Of a stretch of DNA of 64,000 bases, positions 33,850-46,045 are shown in pieces (position 1 is the first letter of the stretch; every line of letters begins with the position of its first letter). The position numbers and the translations under genes are program-made. Location: NCBI GenBank assembly GCA_034440635.1, contig JAOTON010000896.1, positions 1,805,001-1,869,000 on the forward strand, written 5' to 3'. The notes under the pieces were generated by a model. The model was not told the DNA's origin. It saw nothing but the letters and a program-made list of their open reading frames with translations, and made no database searches. This stretch comes from Lepas anatifera (taxonomy: Eukaryota; Arthropoda; Thecostraca; Lepadidae).

Positions 33850-35930
33850 AACAGGTATGCATGAACCCAATTACAGTTGAAGTTAACCAATAGCATAGTG
33901 CATCAATGAATATTTACAACGCAACAATGCAATGCAACATAACCTTAGAATGGTGATATAAAGCGCTCGATATACAATATACATGAAGATATGAAGATGA
34001 AACATAACCCACTAAAAGCAATTCAATAATGTTACCGACACGGCCGCCCGCAGATGTTATTTCAGTGGATAGTATTTGGTGTTCGGTGCGGTAATGCCTT
34101 GCAGCATTGGAAAATGGCCGTAGCGTCCAGCCCGAGAAGGAGAAAGAATTCGAAATGAAAACGGATACGGCAATTATTGAGACAAAACAATAATTTTGGT
34201 GGCTGCACAGAGCATATGAAAGGGTTAGAGAAAATAATTACTCTGCCGACAAATAAAACAACAACAGACAACAACGACGACGACGAGACCGGAAAAACTG
34301 TCGAATAGAAGCCGTTTCTTACTTCGTTCGTCACCGGCTTCTGACAAAAGCGAGCCCTGTATTTAAAGGAAGGAGAAAGGGTTTCACGTCCGTGAGACCC
34401 TTTCAACATGAACGGAGAACGGGCATTGCCTGTCACCTCCCATACCTCCTACGTACCTACATAGTTAGCGTTCCAGTTGAAAACTTAACGATCTTGTGGA
34501 TTTCAGGGAGTTGATATCGGTGATCTAGAGCAAGCAGAAAGCCAACGTGTAACGTTCCACGAATCACAGGGATGGTTTCCCCCTCTCAGATAAATTTCTC
34601 GCCAGTCCTTTTCCAGTCGAGCTACGTCTGGTAGATATTGTGGGAGAACTCCCTTCTCCCCACCGTTGCTGCTAAAGCACAAAGACAGTGCGTTCACTGT
34701 GACTCAAGTATGTATTTATCAATCATCAACGGGTTCGTCTAAGTCCCATTTACAGATGAAGTCAGGCGATGCAATATCAGCTCATGTACGGTGCTTAGAA
34801 AGTACTTATTTGCACATAAAAGTGAGCAGTCCGTTTTCATCATAAAGTCATTTTCGCATTACGTCGCCACATGTAAAAGGGCCAAGTGTTGGTAGATAAA
34901 TAAAATAGTATTATATACCATAACCTAAACGCCTGATCCTGTGGCCCGAGGCCTTTTGAGCGTGAATGCTGCAATAAATACGACGTCCGTTCAGCTGGGC
35001 TATGTTGCTGTGTTTTTCGACTGTGTATGGTCTCATTACCGCTGGAGGCCTGTTTGCTGCGCTCACTGCACGTCACAACAGAGGAGTGCTTTCATGATGT
35101 ATCAATGAAACATTATTCGGAAACGCAATAGTGCCTAAAAAATGGTACTTACCGGCATCCAGAGTAGCATGGGAAACTGAACCTGCAAATTCAATGGCTT
35201 GGGCCCCATTAGCCATACACACCCAGAATAGCTGCCTTTGACGAGGGTGACGAAGCAATTTCCCGCGATCGCTAATCAACGTGTCCATATATTGGCGGGC
35301 CTTTCATCTTGTGCGTATCCGGCCGCCCCGACAAGCCCTAAAGACCTTAATTCCCTATCATAACTCAGCGAAAAAAGACCATCAACTATATACAGGGAAC
35401 GTAGTCCCCCAAATTCCACGCCATTAATTTTCGTACGACACAGCAGAAAAGGGAGCTAGCTGGAGTTCCCAGAATGCAGTCCCTGTGAACGGTCCTAATC
35501 ATGCATAAACATATGGCAGACCAAATTCCTCCAATTTTTTGTCTGACAGTGTAAAGCGTTCGAAAGTTCCTGTGATTAAAAGCAACATATGTTTTGTGTA
35601 AACGTGCTATGGAATCGTTTTGAGTCATCCAGCTGAGATCATGAAAGTGTTTTTGCACCACCACTGGGGTGACTGCCGCCGCGCACTCTGACGTCACCGC
35701 TTGTCGTTACGCCGCGTCACGTGCCTGCCGGCCCCGCAAAAGCGACGCAGGGGTAGCGCCATCTTCTGTGCACGCGTGCCCAGCAACAACGGCAGGATAT
35801 AATTGGAGCCTAGTGCTTGGGAGGGCGTATGGTTCTGTTGAAGCAGCATGATTGTCAAAGTTACCCATAGTTTTGTTACCAATTTCTCGGAAAGTTCTTG
35901 TTTGCCTCTAGCCCACTGACAAACATTAAT
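33850..35930. other. No gene seen
   Basis: AT-rich with isolated CpG-richer spots near 34.3 and 35.7 kb. Short open frames on both strands without domains or coherent splice sites. Confidence 0.35.
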
Positions 35931-35939
35931 GTCAAAGCA

Positions 35940-36148
35940 TGCAATGACCGGAAAGTTGTGCTGCGCAAAATGCACCGCAGTACATACTGCTCTGAATTGT
36001 ACCGGTGCGCAATGCCCTGGTACATACATGTGCTGCACCGCAGTACTGGCGGGAGGGGGCCATGCCCCTCTCTCAAAGTGACGAAAATTTGGCAAATTTT
36101 GTTTAAAAACATTTATTAATATTTCTCCCGATCCCCCAAAGGCGCGCC
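35940..36148. repeat. Diverged minisatellite edge with an insertion
   Basis: Decayed versions of the 60-bp unit (TGCACCGCAGTAC, TTGTACCGGTGCG, TGCTGCACCGCAGTACTGG) are followed by about 105 bases (36040-36145) of unrelated AT/GC-block sequence opening GGCGGGAGGGGGCC and closing CGATCCCCCAAAGG. The unit then resumes. This looks like a small MITE insertion, but no target duplication was found. Confidence 0.4.
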
Positions 36149-38760
36149 GGTGGACACGGTCCCACAACGTGCACTACACCGCAGGAATCTCCTATATACT
36201 GCACCGGTGGACACGGTCCACAACGTGCACTGCACCGCAGCACATCTATCTATACCGCACCGGTGGACACGGCCTCACAACCCGCACTGCACTGCACACA
36301 TCTCCCATCTATACTGCACCGGTGGACACGGCCTCACAACATGCACTGTACCGCAGCACATCACCCATCTATACTGCACCGGTGGACACGGTCCCACAAC
36401 CTGCACTGCACCGCAACACATCTCCATCTATACTGCACCGGTGGACACGGTCCTCACAACATGCACTGCACCGCAGCACATCTATCTATACTGCACCGGT
36501 GGACATTGCCTCACAACATGCACTGCACCGCATCACATGACCCGTCTGTCAATACTGCACCGGTGGACACGGCCTCACAACATGCACTGTACCGCAGCAC
36601 ATCACCCATCTATACTGTACCGGTGGACACGGCCTCACAACCTGCACTGCACTGCAACACATCTCCCATCTATACTGCACCGGTGGACACGGCCTCACAA
36701 CCTGCACTGCACCGCAGCACATCTCCCATCTATACTGCACCGGTGGACACGGCCTCACAACATGCACTGTACCGCAGCAAATCATCCATCTATACTGCAC
36801 CGGTGGACACGGCCTCACAACATGCACTCACCGCAGCACATCTCCCATCTATACTGCACCGGTGGACACTGCCTCACAACATGCACTGTACCGCAGCACA
36901 TCATCCATCTATACTGCACCGGTGAACACGGCCTCACAACCTGCACTGCACTGCAACACATCTCCCATCTATACTGCACCGGTGGACACGGTCCCACAAC
37001 ATGCACTGCACCGCAGCACATCTATCTATACTGCACCGGTGGACACTGCCTCACAACATGCACTCACCGCAGCACATCTCCATCTATACTGCACCGGTGG
37101 ACACTGCCTCACAACATGCACTGCACCGCATCACATGACCCGTCTGTCAATACTGCACCGGTGGACACGGCCTCACAACATGCACTGTACCGCAGCACAT
37201 CATCCATCTATACTGCACCGGTGGACACGGCCTCACAACATGCACTGTACCGCAGCACATCATCCATCTATACTGTACCGGTGGACACGGCCTCACAACC
37301 TGCACTGCACTGCAACACATCACCCATCTATACTGCACCGGTGGACACGGTCCCACAACTGCACTGCACCGCAGACATCTATCTATACTGCATCGGTGGA
37401 CACTGCCTCACAACATGCACTCACCGCAGCACATCTCCCATCTATACTGCACCGGTGGACACTGCCTCACAACATGCACTGCACCGCATCCACATGACCC
37501 GTCTGTCAATACTGCACCGGTGGACACGGCCTCACAACATGCACTGTACCGCAGCACATCACCCATCTATACTGCACCGGTGGACATGGCCCCACAACAT
37601 GCACTGCACCGCAGCACATCTCATCTATACTGCACCGGTGGACACTGCCTCACAACATGCACTCACCGCAGCACATCTCCCATCTATACTGCACCGGTGG
37701 ACACTGCCTCACAACATGCACTGCACCGCATCACATGACCCGTCTGTCAATACTGCACCGGTGGACACGACCTCACAACATGCACTGTACCGCAGCACAT
37801 CATCCATCTATACTGCACCGGTGGACACGGCCTCACAACATGCACTGTACCGCAGCACATCATCCATCTATACTGCACCGGTGGACACGGCCTCACAACA
37901 TGCACTGTACCGCAGCACATCATCCATCTATACTGCACCGGTGGACACGGCCTCACAACATGCACTGTACCGCAGCACATCATCCATCTAAACTGCACCG
38001 GTGGACACGGCCTCACAACATGCACTGTACCGCAGCACATCATCCATCTAAACTGCACCGGTGGACACGGCCTCACAACATGCACTGTACCGCAGCACAT
38101 CATCCATCTATACTGTACTGGTGGACACGGCCTCACAACCTGCACTGCACTGCAACACATCACCCATCTATACTGCACCGGTGGACACGGCCTCACAACA
38201 TGCACTGCACCACAGCACATCTCCAGTGGCGGATCTAGCCTATTGGTTTGGGAGGGGCAAACCAAAGTCGAAAAGCAAAAAAAACGTCACGCAGTGAAAA
38301 GTTGCGTTACAATATGCCTTTTCGGTAGGATTTTGCGAACTGGAGACGAAAAGCAAAGAAAAAGACCACAGGGTGAAAAATATGGGCTCAAGATACTTTT
38401 TCCCTATCCAAGCCGCAATATTTACACTGAACTTCACTAATTATGTTCGAAGTTGAGAGTTGAAGCACCAAAATCTTGCTTACAAGCTAAAAAGGAGTCG
38501 GGGGAAAAAGGAGGTCGATCGCTTTGGGGGGCAAAAACATAGTTTTGCCCCGAGCTTTTCCGTTTGGGGGGGCGATTACCTTTTTGCCCCCCCTGGATCC
38601 GCCACTGCACATCACCCATCTATACTGTACCGGTGGACACGGCTTCACAACATGCACTGCACCGCAGCACATCTCCCGTCTATACTGCACCGGTGGACAC
38701 TGTCTCACCAACACGCACTGCGCCGCTGTACATCTCCTGTACTTATGCCGCACCGCAGGA
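36149..38760. repeat. 60-bp minisatellite array
   Basis: About 35 units, consensus core TGCACCGGTGGACACGGCC then CTCACAACATGCACTG and ACCGCAGCACATC. From 37741 to 38100 the units repeat every 60 bases almost unchanged; elsewhere 54-61-base variants alternate with a CATGACCCGTCTGTCAA variant. The consensus has no stop codon in all three plus frames and one minus frame, so long frames (up to 613 codons, 36150-37991) arise automatically. A hAT-like MITE splits the array at 38224-38607; units beyond 38690 are diverged. Confidence 0.95.
38224..38607. mobile_element. hAT-like MITE inside the 60-bp array
   Basis: 384 bp with termini CAGTGGCGGATCTAG and CTGGATCCGCCACTG, flanked by CACATCTC (38216-38223) and CACATCAC (38608-38615), seven of eight bases identical. 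Both flanks are minisatellite sequence, so insertion followed array growth. Non-coding. Confidence 0.9.
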
Positions 38761-38819
38761 CACTCCCTTCGTGCGTATGCTGCACCCCAGTAGGTACAAA
38801 GCATTGTTTTTTCTGTTAG

Positions 38820-40640
38820 AGAACGATGTTAGGTAATATCTATAAATGAACATTAATATGTCATGAGTTAAATAACAATTTAAGCAATAACTACTAGAGT
38901 ACCTAGCTGCAATTGCTAATTCTAAGAACTACAGCAAACCCTAAGAAAAAGTATACCATATATGACAACGGACAGTAGAAATGGAAATTCTATCAAAGTG
39001 TTGGATTTTAATATATTCATATTTTAAGCCCAATCCAATTTTGAGCTTGAGAACTTCAATACAATACATACCTATCGCTCTTTAAAATTGGAGCACGATT
39101 TCATAGAAAATTGCTAATGTATAGCTTTCCAAATAAAACACAGACGCCAAGCAAGGAACTCTGATCAGACAAAACCAGTAACGTAAAATAATTCCCCTGA
39201 TTCCTGCAATAAAGGTGTCTCAACATTGCTGTCCAATCAAGGGTCCAACTTTTTCATGCTTTTAGCAGTAACTGCTATTAATAGGCAAAATGAAAAGAGG
39301 GGCGGCAGACGGCGCATTTGAGAAACAAGAAACAATATCATATGTAGTTCGAAAAATATTTGCATCACTCTATAAATTATCACATGACTCCTACACTTCT
39401 TGCCCTGAAGCTACCTAAGCTTGAGCCTATACTTGGTTGAATTTGTTCTTCAAAGACAGCAATGGCGCACACTATTCTCAGGTGACGACTACTGACGACA
39501 ACAACCAGCGACGACGGGTGTTGTTGCAGGGCTTGAAGTAAAAGAAGTAATCTTAAATATTGAAGATGAGTAGTTTTTGAGAGATTTGAAATGTATTTTG
39601 TTGTGCGTTCCACCACTTCAAATGTTTAAGACAAGGCCAGTGATAGAAACCTGTTTAATTTTTCGAGTGCATGTATTATTTGTGTCTAGGGATTTCTTCT
39701 TACCGGATCAGGATGGGCCTTTAAAATAAGCAATTGAACTGTAGAATTATTGATATATTGAGACAAATTGAAACTTTGATTTAAACAATTGAAACGCTGG
39801 AGGGAAACGTTATTTAAAGGCGGTTAAAGGAGGCTCGCAACAGGTAGGCAAACTCAAACATTTTTACTTCACATGTTTGCCTGTTGAGCCAACTTTTTCG
39901 TCAACTCATTTGACTCGCTGTCTTCACAACTCAACCCAACTTAACTCATTGACATGTTGTGAACCGACTCAACTCAATTCAACTCACTTTTCAAATGTTT
40001 TGACTCAACTCATTTCAACTCAGAGTCGAATGAGTCGGAATTTGAGTTAAACTCCGACTCTGACTCGCGAGTCGCACAACTCTGGTTGCGGCAGCTGTAT
40101 TTATTGGGTGGTCGAACGATAATGTACCTTTCTGATGTAAATAAACAATTTCAGAGTTCGATTTTGACAAAAACAATTGATGCATGTTCTGAAAAGTTCG
40201 GGAGAGGAACAATGTGATGTGTGTTGCAGCCATTGGGCGCAATTTGGCCTAAATGCCCATTGACTGGACGCTAACTTGTCCGAGGCTTTCGGTCCACAGG
40301 CAGTTGCATGCTGGCTCACTCGATAGCATGATATTTTCAGCGAGTGGGTGAGGCTCAGGGCTTACGACCAATCAGATTACTGCGACCATATGGAAGGTAT
40401 TCCTTCAGGGTTTGAAATAAGCCAATAAGCCCCTTTACTCTGAACTTTAAAGCTGGCAGAAATTTTATATCGAGAGCTTTGTGTGAAATTAAACATGCCA
40501 AAAGTGGTTTCTCAACACGCTCAACAAAACTGCTATCTCAGTTCAAAACCCATTATAAAAGTGGGACACTCCCTTTAACATGAGCTAAGAAAAGGCAACG
40601 AATGGTTCTCCATTCAAATATTCAAAATTCTACCCCTTAA
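38820..40640. other. AT-rich DNA, no gene seen
   Basis: No coding exon or RNA gene. An imperfect inverted repeat (AACAGG..GGCAAAC and ATGTTTGCCTGTT) lies at about 39839-39893, just before the ACTCA-rich tract. Confidence 0.35.
39895..40085. repeat. Degenerate (AACTC/GACTC)n tract with hAT-like end
   Basis: AACTCA, GACTCA and GAGTCG pentamer-like words recur for about 190 bases, closing with GACTCGCGAGTC and GCACAACTCTG at about 40083. A CAGAGTTGTGCGACTCG terminus of this kind is known to me from hAT elements; the left end is not found. Confidence 0.45.
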
Positions 40641-40683
40641 ATACAATGCGCATCACTGTGTATTGCATGGAAGTATATATCGT

Positions 40684-40890
40684 TCATTGGTTGGCATCAC
40701 AGATTTCGCGCAGAAATGGCTTCACGAGTTGTCTTTGGAAAGGCTCCTTGACGTGCACTGCGTCCTTGAGCACGCATGTTTGGGGTGTGCGTCTCCAGCG
40801 CGGGTCCGGTGGCTCAGCAGCACAGGTCGCATACACCGCTGTGCTGATGGCGGCCAACTGAGAGCACCACACACGCATGGCCGGCGCCTG
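40684..40890 (-). CDS. Possible terminal exon, product unknown
   Basis: CpG-rich island in AT-rich DNA. On the minus strand a good acceptor (CTGATCTTTTGCAG) precedes about 40890, and a frame of about 66 codons runs to a stop at 40684, with RVWCSQLAAISTAVYATCAA near the start and LKDAVHVKEPFQRQLVKPFL near the end. An overlapping plus frame (40663-40941) is also open, so strand is uncertain. Not recognised. Confidence 0.3.
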   Translation of the reverse strand, partial: QAPAMRVWCSQLAAISTAVYATCAAEPPDPRWRRTPQTCVLKDAVHVKEPFQRQLVKPFLREICDANQ

Positions 40891-41022
40891 CAAAAGATCA
40901 GACTGCTGTTACCTCCGCTCAGACAGTCGTTGCACGTATAAAACATTGTGGCTGCTCCACCAAAGCCGAGAGACTTCTCCATTGGGCATAATTGTACTGC
41001 ACCTAAAAGGCATTAACGTTAA

Positions 41023-41835
41023 CACGCGCATTGACGGGGTCTGAGCCACCTGTACCCGCCCCCCTAAGATCTCGAGTACCACGGTAGGTAGCAAAAAACG
41101 GTAAACGGCGTTGGGTAGTCCATCCACTTTCCATCGAAAATATTTGAATCATTTTTCTCAGGTCACATTTAAGGTCACGAGAGGTCAAAACATGCCGTCA
41201 TAGGGATAACATATAAATTACGTTTTTCGGCCATTACATCTGAACAAGTAAAGATAGAGAAAAACGACTTAAACTATATGAATCCTCGCAGCAAGCCAAA
41301 TCGAATGATATGTAATTTGACCTTCCTAGGTCAAATCAAGGATTTGACCTGACCTGAGGTCAGGTCAGGATCAAAATATATAAACTGCATATCATTCGAA
41401 CTGCAAAGCCAAGGCGAGTCTAACAAAGCTAAAATAAACGCTCTATCACCATCCGTTACTGAGTTATTCAGTAAAAACCATTTTTCCCATGTATTTCCAA
41501 TGGAGAGGTCATGCCTCGTACCTGACCTTAGGTCATCGATATAAAAATACCGGAACATATTTTAGAGAACTCGGTGGGTCCATTACGTGATATGAATTTC
41601 AATCGGATAAGTTCACCCTGCTCTGACTTATGCCATCTTAAACTTTGAGGTCAGGTCACTTGACCTGTACTGGCGACCTAACCTGAGATGATCTAACCTT
41701 GAAATTTTTACAAAATTTGTAAAAATGATGAGGGAAAAGGTATGCCAAGTACGGCGGCGCTACGCGCCGCCGTTTTTTCATTTCTCCGAAAAACCCGAGG
41801 GGAGGGCGGGTACCCGCCCCCCGTCAATGCGCGTG
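41023..41835 (+). mobile_element. AGGTCA-rich piggyBac-like MITE with TTAA duplication
   Basis: 813 bp between TTAA at 41019-41022 and 41836-41839. Perfect inverted termini: CACGCGCATTGACGGGG at the left and its reverse complement at the right. TTAA duplication with terminal repeats is the signature of piggyBac. The interior is full of AGGTCA/TGACCT, including an 11-bp-arm inverted repeat TGACCTGACCT-G-AGGTCAGGTCA at 41345-41367. Near the right end are a 10-bp-stem hairpin (41751-41773) followed by six T, and a 16-bp palindrome GGGCGGGTACCCGCCC (41804-41819). No transposase. Confidence 0.9.
41751..41778 (+). terminator. Hairpin plus T-run (terminator-like) in the MITE
   Basis: ACGGCGGCGC-TAC-GCGCCGCCGT, then six T including the last stem base. 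An equivalent hairpin and T-run are found at the matching place in the copies at 1831-1853 and (reverse strand) 62776-62752. A run of four or more T can stop RNA polymerase III; function untested. Confidence 0.4.
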
Positions 41836-41839
41836 TTAA

Positions 41840-43225
41840 GGCCTACATAGGTGGGTCCAGAAAAAGGACAGGTGCCCCCTTCCCGATCGAGTCCTTGTTC
41901 CCTGGTATGCCTTCGGCGCCCCTTCCCCTGAGACCTTGCTCCAAATCCATCCCCGGACTGGAAAGCTGAATCCACTTAAGCAAGAAGGCCAGTCTGGCAA
42001 ACTGCCCTTGTTGACTGCTGACTGTAATAATAATTATTTTGGGGGCTTATCAACACACCAACTTCCAGGACTACTGACTGTATTGTGAATCGAAACAATA
42101 GCCGTTTTCACACGAGAAATAAAGGGAATCTAGTTCCTACTATTTTACATACTAGACGTAAACAGTAGGTACTAGATACTTGCGTTTCTTAAGCCTCAAT
42201 TCTCCATCTGTGAACACCTGATAGCTAAAAAGTGTGATGGTAAATATTTTTCACCTTTTTCAGAAGGGTGTATTGCAGAAAAAGACATTTATGCTGTTTA
42301 AAGAAATGTTTGCATTTATTTTAGAAGGAATTCACTTATCTTGAGATTGTTTTATCTATTTTCAACGCTAATGGAATTTCTTAGTACAGGGACAAACCCA
42401 GGGGAGAGGATAATAGGACCACCGCCTTCTCCCTTTGGTCTGAGCTGAAACACTGAAAGTGGTCCTACAGAGGTCTCCATTAGTGCCAGAGGGGCGTTCC
42501 GGGAGGCCGAAATGCCACCCGAATACTGATCTAGGCACACGGGGTCAAAACTGATCAAGGACAAAGGGGGCAGGTGCCTCCTTTTGCCCCTTTTGCATCT
42601 GTGCCCCTTAAATTCGATTGTTCCACAGTCACTGGCAGCAGGATTGGTTTTGGGGACCCTTTCCCTCATAGGATTTGGTCAAAGGGACACAATACACCAT
42701 CCTGGGGGTTGGGGCAATTTGACCAGGCGGAGGGTGAAACAATATGTACGTCTTGAAACGTTTAACTACTTGGTGATTTCTCAACATTCACTTTTGATAT
42801 GCAATTTTTAAGCACACGTACTGTAGAGTGTTTCGTGAGACAGTGAATAATTATGTAGTCATGATCTCAGTCACAACCAAAAACAACACGATCGGAAGTC
42901 TTGAAATAAAACGCTAGTCCTCAAATTTCATATTGAGCGGTACAATTTCAGACAAACAATGAGAGACTCGGAGCATCAGCTGCATGGCGTAGTGGTGTCC
43001 AAGATGGTGCCGAAGATCAAGAAGTATACGATTTGAATACGGAAAATCGACAGGGGATACGTAGCTGCAGTAAATGAATCAGGAAACAAAGCAAAGTAAG
43101 GTAAGCGCCCGATTGTTGCCGGAGTCCGACTCGTTTCACGCGTTGCCTATGTGGGAAACGCACGGAACTCCTGGTGCATGCCCGAAGAAATTGTTATATT
43201 TTCATATCTCTGTTTCAGCGATGGT
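41840..43225. other. No gene seen
   Basis: Mixed sequence; 42350-42760 is richer in G/C with GGGGACC/CCCTTT words but no terminal repeats I can pair. No domain-bearing frame. Confidence 0.35.
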
Positions 43226-43229
43226 TTTT

Positions 43230-44000
43230 TCTGATGTGATATTGGACTTGAGGGGCATTCCAGAAAAAAACGACCAAAAATATTTTAATTTGACACCACC
43301 ATGTCTAGAAAAAATCTGAAACTTTGTCTCCGGGGTATTTTTGGGCCAGAAACACGCCTGTGAGAATCTTAGCCTCCTCCGACCAACAGTGACCGAATTA
43401 TAGCCCGAGGAAGTTTCGGGAGGTCACCTTGTAGACTCATCTTTGATGCTTCATAACTCAAAAACGCATTGCCTGATTAACAAGTTTTGTACTCGTCTTG
43501 AACCATACATTATTTTGAAAAAAGAAAATTTTAAAATTTTATAAATTTTGACATTTTGAATTCGTTTGACCTTTTCTTTTGTGACCTGTTGGCAGTTGAA
43601 AGTGACCTTTTTGACATCTCAAAAATTTTGCTTCATAAATTATTTTTCGATGTAAAAAAATTAAAAAAACTGCGTTCCTGCTATAAATTTCAAAATTTTA
43701 CCACCCTTGTAAGGTAGGTATACAGACGATTTTTGACCACTGCAGTAGCACAGCTTTATGTTTAACACTGCAGACAAAGCGATTGCTTTTGGAATCGGTT
43801 GCTTGCAACGATATTGCATTGTCTTTACGAAATTTTCATCGTGCAAGTGTCAAAGTGTATGAGAATCAACACGCGCCCACACGGGGGGTGGGCAACCGGC
43901 CTCTTCAGGTTTCCACAGGTAGTAAAACAACGTCATCGCCCGGCGCCACTCTACTTCATCTACCTCTAACTCGACATTTTTGCAACTTCTAGCAAAATGA
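43230..44000 (+). repeat. Dispersed repeat, copy A
   Basis: About 760 bp repeated in inverted orientation at 55500-56275. Shared words in order include GAGGGGCATTCCAG, CACCATGTCTAGA, CTCCGGGGTATTTTTGGG, GATGCTTCATAACTC, GCATTGCCTGATTAACAAG, then CACGCGCCC and GGCAACCGGCCTCTTCAGG. CTTCATAACTC and the scattered GGTCA words link it to the AGGTCA-rich family. Inside, CACGCGCC.. starts next to TCAA here and TTAA in copy B, suggesting a piggyBac-like end inserted in an older repeat. Confidence 0.8.
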
Positions 44001-44009
44001 TTTAGGTAA

Positions 44010-45745
44010 ACTGGCAAGTGGTAGTTACCGTAAATACCGTAGGTCAGCTGGCAACTGGCTGCTGAGAGGATGACCTAAGGTAGGCAGCTGTCCTTATGCT
44101 TTGTGGGACTTTCAACTTTGGTTCCTTAATTAACCCTTCATCGTGGGAGTTTCTCGTTTGGGTGGTGGGGTCGGGGTCTCCATGAAAAGTTCCTTGATGA
44201 CTCAAGTGAGACTCTGAATCCTAAAACTGAACTGGCAACAAATTGGACATGATTTATAATAAAAAATAGCAGCCATTAAAAGTGATAGAAAAAGATACAT
44301 TGTTTCGAGAGAGACGAGGGCAAAGGAACTTATTAGTAACTTATTAGTAATTAGTATTTAGCCTTGCACCCTTAAACAAAAATTTACAAAGATGTCGCGA
44401 ATTTATCAATAATTGAAATAAGTATAACTTATCCTGTAAGCTGCACTAACTCACACAATTACATCGTTCCCGGAGATGGAGAAATAGTATCGACACAAGG
44501 TGAATCAGTGGAGCACAGCATACGTTTGAGAGGGTTCATACAATGTAAAAAACGTGTCTGAAAAGCTTTCATTCCCAGGGGGTAATTTAAATCTGCTCAT
44601 ATATGCGAACAAATGTTGTTCTGAAATCATAACGCATTCGACTTGGTCTCTTGAACAGGCTGCCTTACATGATATTTTTTAAAAGGTGATTATTTCATAG
44701 CCGTCACGGATCCCAGTTCAAACACCACTTCAAAAGGCTTTTTATTTGTGTTTTTAATGATTAGAGGTGGGAAAATTTGAAGCAATATCAAGAGCCTCTA
44801 CTTGAAAATAAATAGCAAATTGTATCATGTGTTTTATCTTTCTCACAGACCGCTGGAACTGCATTGAACCAAGAAGTAGTGCTTGAAATAAAAAAGAGAA
44901 CATTCAAAGGATGTTTTACCACTTTTACCACTGTTTCCACGTTTCATTGGAGGTGTTCGGGCACCCACGAATAGGTATAATTCCACACTCCTGGTGCCGT
45001 GTATAATCATAAAAGAAAAAGGAAATACACTGAGATGACTTCAACACTGACACTGACTTTGACCTGCACAAACACATTCATTCACCAGCAATGATGGCCG
45101 TCAGATCACTTGCTACTCAAGCCAAATAATTTATACCAGTATATTTGATATTTCCTTTTCATTGGACATTCACCAGGACTACATTCACGCAGCACCCACA
45201 AAAGAAAGTCTTCTTGCACAGCACGACACTGTTTGATTCAAACATAGGCATACGAAACCCGAACCTCTCTTCCTTTGTTTGTAGAGATTTTATGAACAGT
45301 GATGGATGTCTTATTTATCGCTGGTATTCTATGAGACTGTTGATTCATTTTTCTATAATCGCATTGGTGAACAGACTTTGGAGCTGTCTACCAACATCGA
45401 CTATGCTTAATTGTGGAGTGTGCAAGAACTTAATCGTGGTGGAAAATGTATGCGTAAGAAAAGCATACGCGCCTTTGGCATCACGTATTTGATCTTTCAC
45501 TGGACTTTTTAAACCATCGTGATATGTAGCCGGTTTGGCCGTGGTCTCGATATAGGCGCAGGCACCCTTGCTGTGAGACGTAGTGAAAACGCTTTATTTA
45601 CATGATTGAATTTTGTTTCGATATAACTTTTGAACTGGAATTAAACCTTCTTCAGTCATTTCTCTCGCTTTCATGCTCCAGGCATAAGTTCTGAAGAAAA
45701 AACACGTGCCATCGCAGGCTCCGTGATATCACACAGGCTCCGTGG
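44010..45745. other. AT-rich DNA, no gene seen
   Basis: A 115-codon open frame at 45145-45492 (+) has no domain and no bias and is probably chance. No repeats with clear borders. Confidence 0.35.
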
Positions 45746-45750
45746 CCTAA

Positions 45751-46045
45751 TCAGAGCCGCATGACGAAATCCATGAAGCGAAGCGCATTGAGATTTCTCA
45801 AGCGGCTCTATTCTGGCCGCTCAGACGGGTCTCGTCGTGGTCTGTTGTTGTCAGAGCCGCATGACGAAATCCATGGAGCGAAGCGCATTGAGATTTCTCA
45901 AGCGGCTCTATTCTGGCCGCTCAGACGGGTCTCGTCGTGGTCTGTTGTCAGAGCCGCATGACGAAATCCATGGAGCGAAGCGCATTGAGATTTCTCAAGC
46001 GGCTCTATTCTGGCCGCTCAAACGGGTCTCGTCGTGGTCTGTTGT
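45751..46045. repeat. 97-100-bp tandem repeat, three units
   Basis: Units start TCAGAGCCGCATGACGAAAT at 45751, 45851 and 45948. A fourth identical unit is at 47368. Each contains AGAGCCGC and, about 40 bases on, its complement GCGGCTCT, plus the palindrome TTGAGATTTCTCAA, so each can fold into a hairpin. The units end in GTTGTTG, where the 1.3-kb repeat begins. Confidence 0.9.

Noticed and set aside
36150..37991. 613-codon open frame made of 20-residue repeats
   Set aside because: It lies wholly in the 60-bp minisatellite, whose unit lacks stops in all plus frames and one minus frame; other frames are just as open and there is no start context or domain.
36149..38230. Regular repeats that might suggest a CRISPR-like array
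   Set aside because: Units are tandem and abutting without unique spacers, and the DNA is eukaryotic.
40909..40982. A first exon (FYTCNDC-containing) joined to 40890 by a very short intron
   Set aside because: The implied intron would be about 25 bases, too short for splicing; the GT and AG may be unrelated.
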